Source of the DNA: Trebonia kvetii
GTDB lineage: Bacteria; Actinomycetota; Actinomycetes; Streptosporangiales; Streptosporangiaceae
Direction: 5' to 3'
Assembly: GCF_007827045.1 (NCBI RefSeq)
Contig: NZ_RPFW01000002.1
Location: 372,001-436,000, forward strand
DNA length: 64,000 bases
In this document: positions 1 to 8,699 of the stretch, piece after piece
Layout of the letters: the number at the start of each line of letters is the position of its first letter
Position numbering within the stretch: the first letter of the stretch is position 1
Notes under the pieces: model-generated
The model's database searches: none
Told to the model about the DNA's origin: nothing
What the model saw: the letters and a program-made list of their open reading frames with translations, nothing else
Program-made: the position numbers and the translations under genes

Positions 1-644
1 GACTCGGCCAGCTCCACAAGCCTGCCAACAGGGAGCAGCACCTCGATGATCGGGGAGATCCGGTAACGTCCCCGCTCCGCGGTCTCCAGCAGGATGTCGC
101 TCTTCGCCAGTGCATCGACGGCGCGCTCAGCGGCGCGCTGCGCCTCAACGTGGTTGGTCGTGCTGGCCGGCAAGTAGTTCGCAGCCTCGTCGGCGAGCTC
201 GCGGCCGTCCACGAAGACCGCCTCTTCCCCGGCGCTGGTGGCGCTCCGGAACAGGCCGCGGAGGTGGACCATGAGCACGGTCTGCTCCCTGGTGTAGGCG
301 AGATTATGAAGCAGGGTGGGGTAGGCCCCGCCGCCGTCCGGGATGGCCTGGCGTTTATAGGCGACGCCGTAGTCCCGGTCCACGACCAGCTGGAGGAACA
401 TGTCGTTGAGCCGACTTTCCAGCAAGGTGCGGTTTTCCGTCATCACGCGCCATACGTCCGGCTCCCGTTCCGCGGATATGTAGCGCCGCTTGAGGATGGC
501 GACCAGCGCGCGGCGCACCTCCTGGGCCAATTGCCCGCAGTCGCCCTCGAATAGGGAGGTCCCGTTGTCCTCCCACAGGCCGTCATCGTCTCGCTGCGGG
601 TTGCCGGCTGTGTCGCCGCGCGGCGCGGCGGTGTCGTCAGTCAT
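1..644 (-). CDS. jetB: Wadjet JetB (DUF4194, MukE-like), partial at window edge
   Basis: Translating the minus strand from the ATG at 644 gives an open frame to position 1 with no stop. The C-terminus lies outside the window. After an acidic low-complexity start (MTDDTAAPRGD) comes a winged-helix-rich segment with phrases such as RRALVAILKRRYI, NDMFLQLVVDRDYGVAYK and LLHNLAYTREQTVL, which I recognise as the DUF4194/JetB pattern. In Wadjet, JetB is the MukE-like partner of the kleisin JetA and the SMC-like JetC; with nuclease JetD they extrude and cut small circular DNA. The start overlaps the jetA stop (ATGA), implying translational coupling. JetC and JetD should follow beyond the left edge. 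Identification rests on sequence feel and on the jetA neighbour. Confidence 0.85.
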   Translation of the reverse strand, partial: MTDDTAAPRGDTAGNPQRDDDGLWEDNGTSLFEGDCGQLAQEVRRALVAILKRRYISAEREPDVWRVMTENRTLLESRLNDMFLQLVVDRDYGVAYKRQAIPDGGGAYPTLLHNLAYTREQTVLMVHLRGLFRSATSAGEEAVFVDGRELADEAANYLPASTTNHVEAQRAAERAVDALAKSDILLETAERGRYRISPIIEVLLPVGRLVELAE

Positions 645-2149
645 GACTGCCGGTCCAGGTCGTGGGCTTCCAGCGCACCCAGCTGCTCGTGCGTGAACAC
701 TGTCCGGGTGGTGGTGAAAGAGCGCCGGGTCCCGTCCGGCCGCACGGCCTCGAAGAGATCGGCCTCGCCAGAGTCGCGGAGCTCCTTCGCCCCCGTCGCT
801 GCGGCGATGTGAAGGAGGCCGAATACTTCCACGGGCCTTCTGAGGCCGGCCTCGGCCGATGCGAAGACCTCGCCGGCGGACACGGCTTCGAGTTCCTGTA
901 CGGCGGCGGTCACCAGCTCGCGGAGGGCACCGAGATCCGGGCCGCCCTGCCTGCGCAGCTCCTCAAGTGACGTGGGGTCCGCCGCCTCAGCCTGCGTGTC
1001 AGCCAGCGGCAGCGGCGGAATGTGGTCGCCGGGGTTGTAGAACCGCTGCCGCAGATGGGCGACCTCAAGCGACGGCAGGTCGAGGGCGATGCCGGCCCGG
1101 GACCGGGGCCCGGATTTCTCCATCCAGGAGGCCAGCTCCGACCTGCAGCGGCGCAGGGCCTCGTCCAGTTCCCGCTCGCGCAGCGCATCATGCCGCGCGA
1201 TGTGCGCCCGCAATGTCGCCGACAGGCGCCTTCGCTGCTCCTGCACGATGCCCATTCCGTGGCGTACCGCGATGACGGTGTTGCGGAAGTCCCTGGCCTC
1301 GGCCGGGGTTACGGCGACCGCGAACGGGTGCTCGAGGATGGTCTTGAGGTCGTCTCGAAGTTCCTTCAGCAGCCGGTCGTCACGCAGCAGTTCAACGGCA
1401 CCGACGAACGCCCGGCCCTCGGCCGACTCTGTCATGAGGTCGGAGGATCTTTCCAGGTACAGGTCAAGCACGTGGCCCGCGCGCCGGCCCTCAGCACGGA
1501 ACTCGCCGACGATCACCCGCTGGATCGCCTTCACGGCCTCAGAGACGCGCAGGAAGTCAGCCGGCAGCTGCGCGATCAGGTCCCGGAGATTCAGGTACTC
1601 CTCCAGGACCCGGTCATCCGGGGCGATCTCGATCTCGCCGCCGCCGCAAATGCGGTCCCGCTCTGCCGTAAGGCGCCGGATTTCGTCATCAAGGCGCCGT
1701 ACCCGCTCCTCCCGGTCCGGGTTGGCATCATTCGCGCAGCGGCGGGCTGCGTCAAGGATTGTCTTGATGCGCGACTGGCTGAACATCGACCGGTCACCTG
1801 AGAGCCGCTTGACGTAGTCGATTGCCTCCTGCGCGTGTGACGTCAGCGCGTACTCCTCCACGTGATCCTCATTTGCCGCCAGCACTAGCCACTGCTCCTT
1901 GACCCAGCGGCGGCACAGCACCCGCGGCGGATCATCCGGGACTTCCTCGCCCGCTGCGGCCAGCTCTGCTAGGTAGGTCCTGACCTGCGCATGAAGCTGC
2001 TCGGCAGGGACTGGGTCCTGGTTCTGCGAAAATGAGGACATCAGTACCGCCAGGACGACAGGTCCCCGCTTCCCCCGGCTCAGCAACGCCAGCGTCGGGC
2101 GTTCGAACGCCTCCCTGATCTGGGCCAGGCGCCCGGCGATTTCGCTCAA
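641..2149 (-). CDS. jetA: Wadjet JetA (DUF3375, MukF-like kleisin)
   Basis: A 502-aa protein of the DUF3375 family, the first gene of Wadjet operons (jetABCD). It opens with a winged-helix region (RLAQIREAFERPTLALLSRGKRGPVV, FSQNQDPVPAEQLHAQV), then the conserved ALTSHAQEAIDYV and RIKTILDAARRCA helices, and a long coiled-coil middle (about residues 140-330) typical of kleisins such as MukF. Length fits the family. I take a TTG start at 2149 because AAGGGG lies about 8 nt upstream and there is no better ATG. JetA bridges the SMC dimer JetC and binds JetB; the complex recognises small circular plasmids. The downstream ATGA overlap with jetB supports an intact operon here. Upstream (2150-2411) there is no gene, so the promoter is likely there. 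Confidence 0.9.
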   Translation of the reverse strand: MSEIAGRLAQIREAFERPTLALLSRGKRGPVVLAVLMSSFSQNQDPVPAEQLHAQVRTYLAELAAAGEEVPDDPPRVLCRRWVKEQWLVLAANEDHVEEYALTSHAQEAIDYVKRLSGDRSMFSQSRIKTILDAARRCANDANPDREERVRRLDDEIRRLTAERDRICGGGEIEIAPDDRVLEEYLNLRDLIAQLPADFLRVSEAVKAIQRVIVGEFRAEGRRAGHVLDLYLERSSDLMTESAEGRAFVGAVELLRDDRLLKELRDDLKTILEHPFAVAVTPAEARDFRNTVIAVRHGMGIVQEQRRRLSATLRAHIARHDALRERELDEALRRCRSELASWMEKSGPRSRAGIALDLPSLEVAHLRQRFYNPGDHIPPLPLADTQAEAADPTSLEELRRQGGPDLGALRELVTAAVQELEAVSAGEVFASAEAGLRRPVEVFGLLHIAAATGAKELRDSGEADLFEAVRPDGTRRSFTTTRTVFTHEQLGALEAHDLDRQS

Positions 2150-2411
2150 TGTCTTCGCCCCTTGCTCAAGCCGAGGACTAGAGGACAGCCGGATGCGGCC
2201 CCGGGCGGCATCGGCCCGGATGCTGGCCCGCGAATTCCATTGGCGCTCCGCTGAATTGACTAGCGCTTGCTAGAAGGACGTTACCGTCGGCCTCGGACAT
2301 TTCCCGGTGCCGGCGATAAGAACCGGCATGTTGAAATTTGCAGCGAACCTTGCCCGGAGTTCAATTGCACGGCGGTCCCCCGAAGGCGAGAACACGGTAG
2401 CGGGGCGGCCC

Positions 2412-3749
2412 TCATGCTCGCACTTTGTGCCCGGAAAGGTGGGTGAGCAGCGACTGGTTCGCTTCCCAGCCGTCAGGGAACTTGGCGCGGACACCAGGGC
2501 GGACCGGCTCACTCGGCGGGTAGGCGTCCAGGAGCTCGGCAATTCCGGCCCGGGCTACGACGATGCACGCATGCCGGTGGCGGGATGCCAAGACGCACAG
2601 GCGCCCGGCCTCAAGGTGGAATTCGGTCGCGTCGCGCCTGCCGGACAGCGGGTGGAGAACGACGGTGACATCGTATTCGGCGCCCTGCAGGCGGTTGGCG
2701 GTGTCGACGCGGACCTGCGCCGCGATGCCAGGGGCGGCGCGGGCCAGTGCCTGGCGGACCTGGTCGGCCTGATCGCGGTGGGTAACGCCGATCGCCATGC
2801 GGTCCGGCCCGACCGGCCGCCCGCCCGGTTCGCGTTCGCACGTGGCAACGGCGCCGCGACTGATCAGCCGCGCGGCGAGGGCGGCTGCGGCTGCGGCCGC
2901 CTCCACGTCGGTGCGGACGGTGTGCCGGGCGGGCAGCTCGTGCAGTGCCCAGCCGGCCGCGGCCGCCATATCGAGGGTCGCGTCGACGGCGCCGCGCATT
3001 CCCGACGCGGTGAACTCGAGACGGCGCACGCCCGGCCCGGTGCCAGCCTGAAAGGCGGAGAACGGGTAGAAGGAGCTCGAGATGGCGGGCGCTGCGGACG
3101 CCGGCAGGCGCCAGGAAACCGGGAGCCGGTGAAGTGGGAGGTCAGGGTTGTGCGCCTGCAGCACGCTCACAGCGTTCAGCGTCGGATCGTAGGGAAGTCC
3201 CGTCCAGCGCTGCGTTTCGATGATGGAGAAGGGGTCGAGCTGTCCCGGGTCGCCGACGAACAGGCCGCGCTCGAACTTGTCGGCAATCAGCAGGAGCATG
3301 TCCGAGCGCATCTGGTAGGCCTCGTCGATGATGGCCCACGGCCAGCTCCTATCTGTCACGGTCGCCCATTTCGCCGCAGTGCCGAGGATCACGGCCGCGC
3401 CGCCGAGCCGGTCAATCTTGTCAGACACCTGCACGCCCGGCAGCGAGAGCAGGGCCGGCGGGACGTTGTAGTCCGACGCGGTCAGCCTGCCTAGCGCGAT
3501 TCCTGGCCGGGCGAGTCGCACGGTCAGGTCGTCCACCTGGTTGTTGGTCTGCGCGACGATGATGCAGCGCTGGCCGGCGCCGGCCAGGGCGGCTGCGGCA
3601 CGTACAACGAGAGTGCTCTTCCCCGCGCCGGGCGGCGAGTCCACGATGACCCCGCGCTGGCCTGGTGCTGCCATATCGGCCATGACCTCAGCCGAGACCC
3701 TCTCCGCATCGGCGGCGGCCGGGTACTGCGATGGTCCGGTCTCGGTCAC
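2412..3749 (-). CDS. SF1 (Upf1/AAA_12-like) DNA/RNA helicase
   Basis: About 445 aa from the GTG at 3749. That start overlaps the stop of the preceding gene (GTGA), and upstream codons in this frame are only the antisense-like continuation. Superfamily 1 motifs are complete and in order: Walker A DSPPGAGKST, motif Ia AQTNNQVDDL, Walker B WAIIDEAYQM, motif III VGDPGQLDPF, motif IV VSWRLP, motif V DTANRLQGAEYDVTVV, motif VI LASRHRHACIVVA. The spacing resembles Upf1/Dna2-type helicases, here without accessory domains. It is the last gene of a four-gene minus-strand cluster with a Cas4-like nuclease, an arrangement recalling Dna2-like helicase-nuclease pairs. A second, truncated and frameshifted copy lies at 47639-48402 beside the Shango operon. 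The helicase fold is certain; substrate and role are inferred. Confidence 0.88.
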   Translation of the reverse strand: MTETGPSQYPAAADAERVSAEVMADMAAPGQRGVIVDSPPGAGKSTLVVRAAAALAGAGQRCIIVAQTNNQVDDLTVRLARPGIALGRLTASDYNVPPALLSLPGVQVSDKIDRLGGAAVILGTAAKWATVTDRSWPWAIIDEAYQMRSDMLLLIADKFERGLFVGDPGQLDPFSIIETQRWTGLPYDPTLNAVSVLQAHNPDLPLHRLPVSWRLPASAAPAISSSFYPFSAFQAGTGPGVRRLEFTASGMRGAVDATLDMAAAAGWALHELPARHTVRTDVEAAAAAAALAARLISRGAVATCEREPGGRPVGPDRMAIGVTHRDQADQVRQALARAAPGIAAQVRVDTANRLQGAEYDVTVVLHPLSGRRDATEFHLEAGRLCVLASRHRHACIVVARAGIAELLDAYPPSEPVRPGVRAKFPDGWEANQSLLTHLSGHKVRA

Positions 3750-5245
3750 GGTCGCGGCACCTGCGCCAGTCCGGCGGCCGCCTGGGCAGGCGGCCCGCCG
3801 TGGGTCCATGGGGTCTGCCCGGCAGGTGGGAACTGCCTTGGCGCCCAGTAGCCGGGATCGATGGTGTAGCTGACCTGCTCCCCGACCACAGGCACGGCGC
3901 CCGGTGTCGGCTTTGTGACCTTGCCCATGCCCGCCACCACTTCCAGAGTGACATCCGTCGACTCGCCGGAACGCGACACCTGGGCGATCCTGGTCTGCTG
4001 GAGCGGGCGCGACGGGCAGGCCAGCGTGCACTCGGCTCCGATGCGGACCGGGTCTGCGGTCCGGACGGTGAACCGGGGCCGCAGCAGCAGCAGCCCCGAG
4101 GCGCCGCGCGTCGTGCGTGTCGGATCGGCGGAGATCACCTGCCCGGCGAAAGCTTCGCCGGTGGTTCGCAGCCCGGCCAGGATGTAGGGGTCTTCCATCG
4201 CGCGTTGCGCGTCGTAGGCGGCCTGTGCGCGCTCGAGGCGGGCCAGGCGGGCCGCCGCGGCGGCTGCAGAGTCGTGCCGCGGCTGCGGGCGGCCGTCTTC
4301 GGCGAGGTAGCTGCCGTACCTGGTGAAGGAGTCCCTGTCTTCTGCCCAGCGCCGCGCCGCGCCGGAAGTCTCAGGCAGGGCCTGCAGGAGCGCGATGGCG
4401 TTCCACGCGACGTCCCACGTCAGCTGGAGCTGTGTCCGGAGGGCGTCTTCAATCTCGGCGGCGGCTCGTTTCATGCCGGTATCGCTGCCGGCCTTGACGG
4501 CCCGGTCATAGGAGCGGACGAGCGGCTCCAGCACTGCCTGGTCGAAGCTCGGGTCGGTCGCCGGCCCGGCCGGCGGGCAGCGGAGCGGGTCTTCGGCAGC
4601 CAGGGCAGCCTGCAGGCCGGTCATGCCGGCCGGCGGGTCGATCCATGCCATCTGGGCAGCCAGGTTGGCGTCTTCGAGCGGGCTCTGCCCGGTCGCCCAG
4701 TGCTCGGCCAGGAATCCGGTGAGCTCGACGAGCAGGGCGCTGCCAGGATGGTCGGCACTGTCGGCCAGGAACGTCAGCCACTTGCCGAGCGCCGGCACTG
4801 CGGGGCCGGCGGCGTACGGCCCGTCGGCCTGCTGGAACCGCGTGGCCCGTCCGAGCAGGCCGAGGTAGTCGCGTGCGGCCCGGTTGGGGACGATAACCTG
4901 CGGTGCCTGGGCGTAGCGGCGGCGTGCTTCCCGGTTCCTGGACGCCGGGACGACCTCGGTCGCCTGCTGCCAGCCGGCGATGTAGCCGAGAATGGCCTGC
5001 GCCAGGCTGGTGAGGAACGCCAGCCGCAGGTTGCGATTGCGCGGCTGGGCTACGGTCAGGAGCTGGCCCCTGCCCCGCGCCGTTCCCGTCATCACGGCGA
5101 CCGGGGTCGCGGGATCTCCGGCGAGCGTTAGCGGGATGATGACGAGCGGCGTGCTGGCCAGGCGGCGGTGCCGTACCCCGCTCAGCTGAACGGCACGCCC
5201 GGCTTCGGCAGCCCGCAGGCGCGCCAGGGCGGCGAGCAGGGTCAT
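3746..5245 (-). CDS. Unknown 499-aa protein between nuclease and helicase
   Basis: The ATG at 5245 overlaps the stop of the upstream nuclease gene, and its own TGA (3748-3746) overlaps the helicase GTG, so the three are translationally coupled. The N-terminal third (LSGVRHRRLASTPLVIIPLTLAGDP, LTVAQPRNRNLRLAFLTSLAQAIL) looks like a mixed alpha/beta domain. The middle is helical and Ala-rich. The last roughly 110 residues (LLRPRFTVRTADPVRIGAECTL, DVTLEVVAGMG, VGEQVSYTIDPGYWAP) look like a beta-barrel or OB-like segment. No nuclease, ATPase or membrane motif is visible. Its place between helicase and nuclease suggests a structural or DNA-binding subunit of the same complex. I do not recognise the family. 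Confidence 0.75.
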   Translation of the reverse strand: MTLLAALARLRAAEAGRAVQLSGVRHRRLASTPLVIIPLTLAGDPATPVAVMTGTARGRGQLLTVAQPRNRNLRLAFLTSLAQAILGYIAGWQQATEVVPASRNREARRRYAQAPQVIVPNRAARDYLGLLGRATRFQQADGPYAAGPAVPALGKWLTFLADSADHPGSALLVELTGFLAEHWATGQSPLEDANLAAQMAWIDPPAGMTGLQAALAAEDPLRCPPAGPATDPSFDQAVLEPLVRSYDRAVKAGSDTGMKRAAAEIEDALRTQLQLTWDVAWNAIALLQALPETSGAARRWAEDRDSFTRYGSYLAEDGRPQPRHDSAAAAAARLARLERAQAAYDAQRAMEDPYILAGLRTTGEAFAGQVISADPTRTTRGASGLLLLRPRFTVRTADPVRIGAECTLACPSRPLQQTRIAQVSRSGESTDVTLEVVAGMGKVTKPTPGAVPVVGEQVSYTIDPGYWAPRQFPPAGQTPWTHGGPPAQAAAGLAQVPRP

Positions 5246-6381
5246 GCCGCCCCGCCTTCCAGCGCGCTGGCGATGCTCATGGCGTGGCGCAGCGCCCAGG
5301 TGATGTCGGCCTGGTCGGCGGACGGCTGGCGGGTGCCGCGGGCCAGGGCCAGCGCCGTGCCGATCGTGTCCAGTCCCCCGAGGTCGTCGCGCGCAGCCGC
5401 TCCGAGGACGGAGACGGCGCCGGCGGCGCGTGCCTCGTCGCGGCAGAAGGCGGCCAGTTCGCAGGTCTTGAGACAGCGCGGCACGTACCTGGCGTCGATT
5501 GCCTCCAGGGCGGCGGCGATCTCGCTGCGCGGCCGCCCTGGAGTCCCGTCCGGTCCTAGCCGGAGGTCCAGGGTCAGCCCGGGTGGCAGGCCCTCGAGCA
5601 GGATGCCGATCCGCGCCATGCGGGCCAGCTGGCGGCGCAGGATGGCGATCTGCTTGCGCACGTCGAGGAAGGCCGCCGTGGCCCGGGGCGTGAAGTCCTC
5701 CGGAGTGACCAGGATCGCGTCGGTGGAAACGATGCCGGCGGGCACCGACTCGGCGGCGAAGAGGTCCTGCAGCGCGATGATGTACACGGCCGCCTGCAAG
5801 GCCGCCGCCTGGACGCTCTCCTCGTCGGCCTGGCCGTCGATGAGAGCGAAAGACTTCACTTCGATGACGTGGAACCGGCCGGCGGCCTGGAACGCGATCA
5901 CGTCCGGCTCCAGGTAGGCCCGGTGACCGCCGATTTCCAGCCGCAGCATGGGATGGTCGTACAGGGTGCCCGCATCGTCGGGGTGCCGGGCCGCGCGCAG
6001 CAGCAGCGCGCGGGTGCGACGCCAGCGGAGTTCCAGGTCTGCGCTGCCGCCGACCTCCTCCAGGACGGCGTGGGACACCTCGGGAAGCGGCAGGCCGGCT
6101 TTCTCGCGCAGCAGGCGGATCACGTCGGCGCCACCGCCGGACTTCACCTCTGCTTCGAAGACCGCCCCGCGCCGCAGCGCGAACGGCGACTGCGAGGCGC
6201 CGGATTGCTGAGGAAACCCGGCGCACTCTGCGATTTTCGCCTTGTCGGCGCCGGCGGCGTCCAGGACCGCCCTGCGGCTGCAGCCGGGATTGGCGGCGAG
6301 GGCCGCCACGGTGCGCGCGGTGTAGCTGAGCGGCGGCACGGAGCCGCGAAGCTGGTCGAGCCTTGCATCTACTGAGGTCAC
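5242..6381 (-). CDS. Cas4/RecB-like PD-(D/E)XK nuclease with Cys cluster
   Basis: About 379 aa. I choose the GTG at 6381 because a strong AGGAGG lies 4 nt upstream; a TTG at 6396 would have none. The nuclease core is near residues 150-170: MLRLEIGGHRAYLEPDVIAF then FHVIEVKSFALIDGQ, giving the D...ExK signature. A C-terminal CLKTCELAAFC (C-x3-C-x5-C) resembles the iron-sulfur cysteines of Cas4, AddB and Dna2-type nucleases, and one of the N-terminal cysteines (NPGCSRR or IAECAGF) could supply the fourth ligand. No CRISPR array or cas1/cas2 is nearby, so this is not an adaptation module. With the downstream SF1 helicase it probably forms a helicase-nuclease. Specific chemistry is inferred. Confidence 0.82.
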   Translation of the reverse strand: MTSVDARLDQLRGSVPPLSYTARTVAALAANPGCSRRAVLDAAGADKAKIAECAGFPQQSGASQSPFALRRGAVFEAEVKSGGGADVIRLLREKAGLPLPEVSHAVLEEVGGSADLELRWRRTRALLLRAARHPDDAGTLYDHPMLRLEIGGHRAYLEPDVIAFQAAGRFHVIEVKSFALIDGQADEESVQAAALQAAVYIIALQDLFAAESVPAGIVSTDAILVTPEDFTPRATAAFLDVRKQIAILRRQLARMARIGILLEGLPPGLTLDLRLGPDGTPGRPRSEIAAALEAIDARYVPRCLKTCELAAFCRDEARAAGAVSVLGAAARDDLGGLDTIGTALALARGTRQPSADQADITWALRHAMSIASALEGGAA

Positions 6382-6418
6382 GCTGCCTCCTGGCAAGATT
6401 CAGGCATCTACTTGGCAG

Positions 6419-7222
6419 TTACCCGGCCGTTCCGGTGTCCGGCACGGTGGTCAGGCGTACTCCGAAAAGCTGGTCGGCGTCGCCGAGCTGGTGCCTCGCG
6501 CGCTGCGCCGCGTTCGTCCGGTCGTCTCGGTCGCGGTCTGCGTGGATGGCGAGCTCAGCCGCAGCCGCCGCGGCGGCTGCGGCCGGTGATACTGCTTCTC
6601 CCGGGCGGGCGGGCCCCGCACCGGGGATGTTGACGGCGAACCGGCGCAGCAGGCGCTCGGCTTCCGCGCTGGCAGCGCCCGCATTGAAGAGGGCGGCGGT
6701 TGCGTCGGCGATGCGGACCGCCGCGGTCAGGAAGTCCACCCGGGGGCTGAGCGGGCCGATAATCCGCTGTTCGAGCGGCCAGATGCTGATGCACGCCAGC
6801 GCCCGGGCGGGCGAGAGCAGGTCTGAGGTGAGGGCAGGGCACAGGTAGTACGGGCGGGCCGCGGGCGCCGACCGGTAGGACCTTTCCTCGTCGCGGCGCA
6901 GGCTCGCCAGCCCGGTAGGGGCCAGCGGGCCGCCGAAGAACGCGGAGTGCACCGCACTGACCAGTTTGGGCGCCGCCGCGACGCCGATCAGCGTCAGCGA
7001 CTGGTGTACCTGCTCGCGGACCGGAAGGAGCGACGCCAGCCCCTGCCGGTCTTCTTCCGGCCGTTCGGGCGGGGTGACGAGCGCGTCCCATGACCGCTCG
7101 GCGCGCCGTAGTTCTGATCTCAGCTCGCGGACCCGTTCCTGGTCACGGTCGGCGAGCGCGCCGCGGACAGCGCGGCGGAGCTCGGCGATCCGGTTCTCCA
7201 GGGCGTCAAGTGGTTCCTGCAT
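6419..7222 (-). CDS. Unknown 267-aa protein heading the helicase-nuclease operon
   Basis: I take the ATG at 7222 (MQEPLDALENRIAELRR); longer frames would run through the promoter region and into sbcD on the other strand. Residues 1-45 form a coiled coil. The middle holds a compact domain with ARPYYLCPALTSDLLSPARALA and SIWPLEQRIIGPLSPRVDFLTAA, which reads as a conserved fold but not one I can name. The Ala-rich tail ends in RTNAAQRARHQLGDADQLFGV. It lies 37 bp upstream of the nuclease gene and diverges from sbcD across a 127-bp intergenic region with a tandem repeat. It may be an adaptor or regulator; no catalytic motif is visible. Confidence 0.7.
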   Translation of the reverse strand: MQEPLDALENRIAELRRAVRGALADRDQERVRELRSELRRAERSWDALVTPPERPEEDRQGLASLLPVREQVHQSLTLIGVAAAPKLVSAVHSAFFGGPLAPTGLASLRRDEERSYRSAPAARPYYLCPALTSDLLSPARALACISIWPLEQRIIGPLSPRVDFLTAAVRIADATAALFNAGAASAEAERLLRRFAVNIPGAGPARPGEAVSPAAAAAAAAAELAIHADRDRDDRTNAAQRARHQLGDADQLFGVRLTTVPDTGTAG

Positions 7223-7242
7223 GGCAGCAGACCCTACCAGAG

Positions 7243-7275
7243 GTTCCAGAGTTTTCCTGACACGTTCCAGAGTTT
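7243..7275. repeat. Tandem 12-bp repeat, 21-bp period, in divergent promoter region
   Basis: GTTCCAGAGTTT occurs at 7243-7254 and again at 7264-7275, exactly 21 bp apart, about two helical turns. This puts both copies on one DNA face, as for a regulator binding cooperatively. It lies between the unknown 267-aa gene and sbcD. Confidence 0.55.
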
Positions 7276-7287
7276 CGGGTGTATGGT
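7257..7287 (+). promoter_or_regulatory. Candidate sbcD promoter
   Basis: CTGACA at 7257-7262 could be a -35 and TATGGT at 7282-7287 a -10 box, with a somewhat long 19-bp spacer. Transcription would start roughly 55 bp before the sbcD ATG. The second GTTCCAGAGTTT repeat lies within the spacer, so a protein bound there would likely block this promoter. Weak evidence by eye only. Confidence 0.3.
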
Positions 7288-7349
7288 GTGCCGGGAGACG
7301 GGCCCGGTGTTCCGGGCTGCCGGGTTCATGAGCGGGGGGAGGCCTGCTG

Positions 7350-8699
7350 ATGCGCTTGCTGCACACATCTGACTGGCATCTGGGACGGACAGTAAGGCAG
7401 CGGTCCCGGGATGAAGACTTCGACGCGGTACTGGCGGAGATCATCGCCATAGCCAGGGAGTCGAGCCCTGACCTCATCGTCCATTCGGGAGACCTTTTCG
7501 ATTCCTACCGGCCGGGCGCCGCTGACCTTTACCGGTGCCTGCGCGTGCTGCGGGAACTGGCGGAGATCGCGCCCGTGGTGGTGGTGGCGGGCAACCACGA
7601 CTCGCCGGCGCTGCTGGAGGCGCTGGACTTCGCGGTGTCGGCGTTCGCGGCGCCGTCGGGCCGCGACGGCGTGCCGGGGCTGAAGTTCGTCACCCGCCTC
7701 CGGCTCCCCCGCGACGGGGGCATCCTGGACTACCCCGCGCGCGGCGGGGAGCAGCGTGTCCGGCTGGCCGCGCTGCCGTTCATCCACCAGAACAGGTTCC
7801 TGGACGAGTTCGCGGGCCCGGCCCCGGCCACCCGCGGCTACGCGCACCGGATGCGCGCGGTGCAGGCAGAGCTCCAGCGCGGCCTGCTTGCAGGCAGCGA
7901 TCCGGACCGGGACGTGCCGGTCCTGGCCGCGCATCTGTACGTGCAGGGCGCCGTTCCCTCCTACACCGAACGGCCCGTCGACATCAGCGACACGTACCTG
8001 ACCGAGGCTGACGCGCTCCCCCAGGTCAGCTATGCAGCGCTGGGCCATATTCACCGCCCTCAGGCCGTCGCCGGCGGGGCGATAGCTGCCCGTTACGCGG
8101 GCAGCCCGCTGCAGCTCGACTTCGGCGAAGCCGGGGAAGAGAAGAGCGTCGTCATCGTTGACGCTGACCCGGGCCGGCCCGTCCGCGTCGAGGTGATCCC
8201 GCTGCACGCTGGACGCCGCCTCGCGGACTTTACCGGGACCCTCGAGGAACTGCGCGCCAGTGCTGCAGGAATCGGCGACGCGTTCGTCCGCGCCGTCATC
8301 GTCAGCGAGGACCCCATCCCTGATCTCGCCGCCGCAGCCAGGGAAGCGGCGCCGCAGGCAGCGTTTGTTGCCATCGAGCCCAGATGCGCCTCTTCCCAGG
8401 TGGCAGTCCTGGAACGGAGCGACGCGGAAGGCCGGGAACCGGACCTGCAGGACCTGTTCCGCGACTACCTGGCGGGCAACATCCCCGCCGGCTCGGTTGC
8501 CGGCGACATCCTCGGGACATTCAACGCGCTGCTCGCCGACGCGAGCATGGAGAACCCGGCAATCTTCGGTGAGGAAGCTCGGCTGCTGGAGCTCCTCGAA
8601 GGCGCCTCCGCCGGAAACCAGGACAGGGCAATCCTCATCCCGCGGGGTCCGGCCGCGCAGGCCGGTCCGGCGCTCGCCGCCGCCGGGGAGCAGGCATGA
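7350..8699 (+). CDS. sbcD: SbcD-like Mre11-family nuclease
   Basis: A 449-aa calcineurin-like phosphoesterase, the nuclease subunit of SbcCD, which opens hairpins and trims DNA ends. Metal-binding motifs are present: SDWHLG (7-12), GDLFD (47-51), GNHD (81-84), AAHLYVQGA (about 190) and GHIHRPQ (about 230). The C-terminal capping domain follows. Start ATG at 7350 has GGGGGGAGG 7 nt upstream. The stop overlaps the sbcC start by four bases (ATGA). Genomic actinobacterial sbcCD pairs are common, but this one is divergent from a helicase-nuclease operon, so it may be an accessory copy working with those genes. Confidence 0.95.
   Translation: MRLLHTSDWHLGRTVRQRSRDEDFDAVLAEIIAIARESSPDLIVHSGDLFDSYRPGAADLYRCLRVLRELAEIAPVVVVAGNHDSPALLEALDFAVSAFAAPSGRDGVPGLKFVTRLRLPRDGGILDYPARGGEQRVRLAALPFIHQNRFLDEFAGPAPATRGYAHRMRAVQAELQRGLLAGSDPDRDVPVLAAHLYVQGAVPSYTERPVDISDTYLTEADALPQVSYAALGHIHRPQAVAGGAIAARYAGSPLQLDFGEAGEEKSVVIVDADPGRPVRVEVIPLHAGRRLADFTGTLEELRASAAGIGDAFVRAVIVSEDPIPDLAAAAREAAPQAAFVAIEPRCASSQVAVLERSDAEGREPDLQDLFRDYLAGNIPAGSVAGDILGTFNALLADASMENPAIFGEEARLLELLEGASAGNQDRAILIPRGPAAQAGPALAAAGEQA

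Noticed and set aside
2307..3494. 395-aa plus-strand frame opposite the SF1 helicase
   Set aside because: It is antisense to complete helicase motifs and has no recognisable domain.
5242..6381. CRISPR-Cas locus from the Cas4-like nuclease
   Set aside because: No repeat-spacer array, cas1 or cas2 is visible; the gene belongs to a helicase operon.
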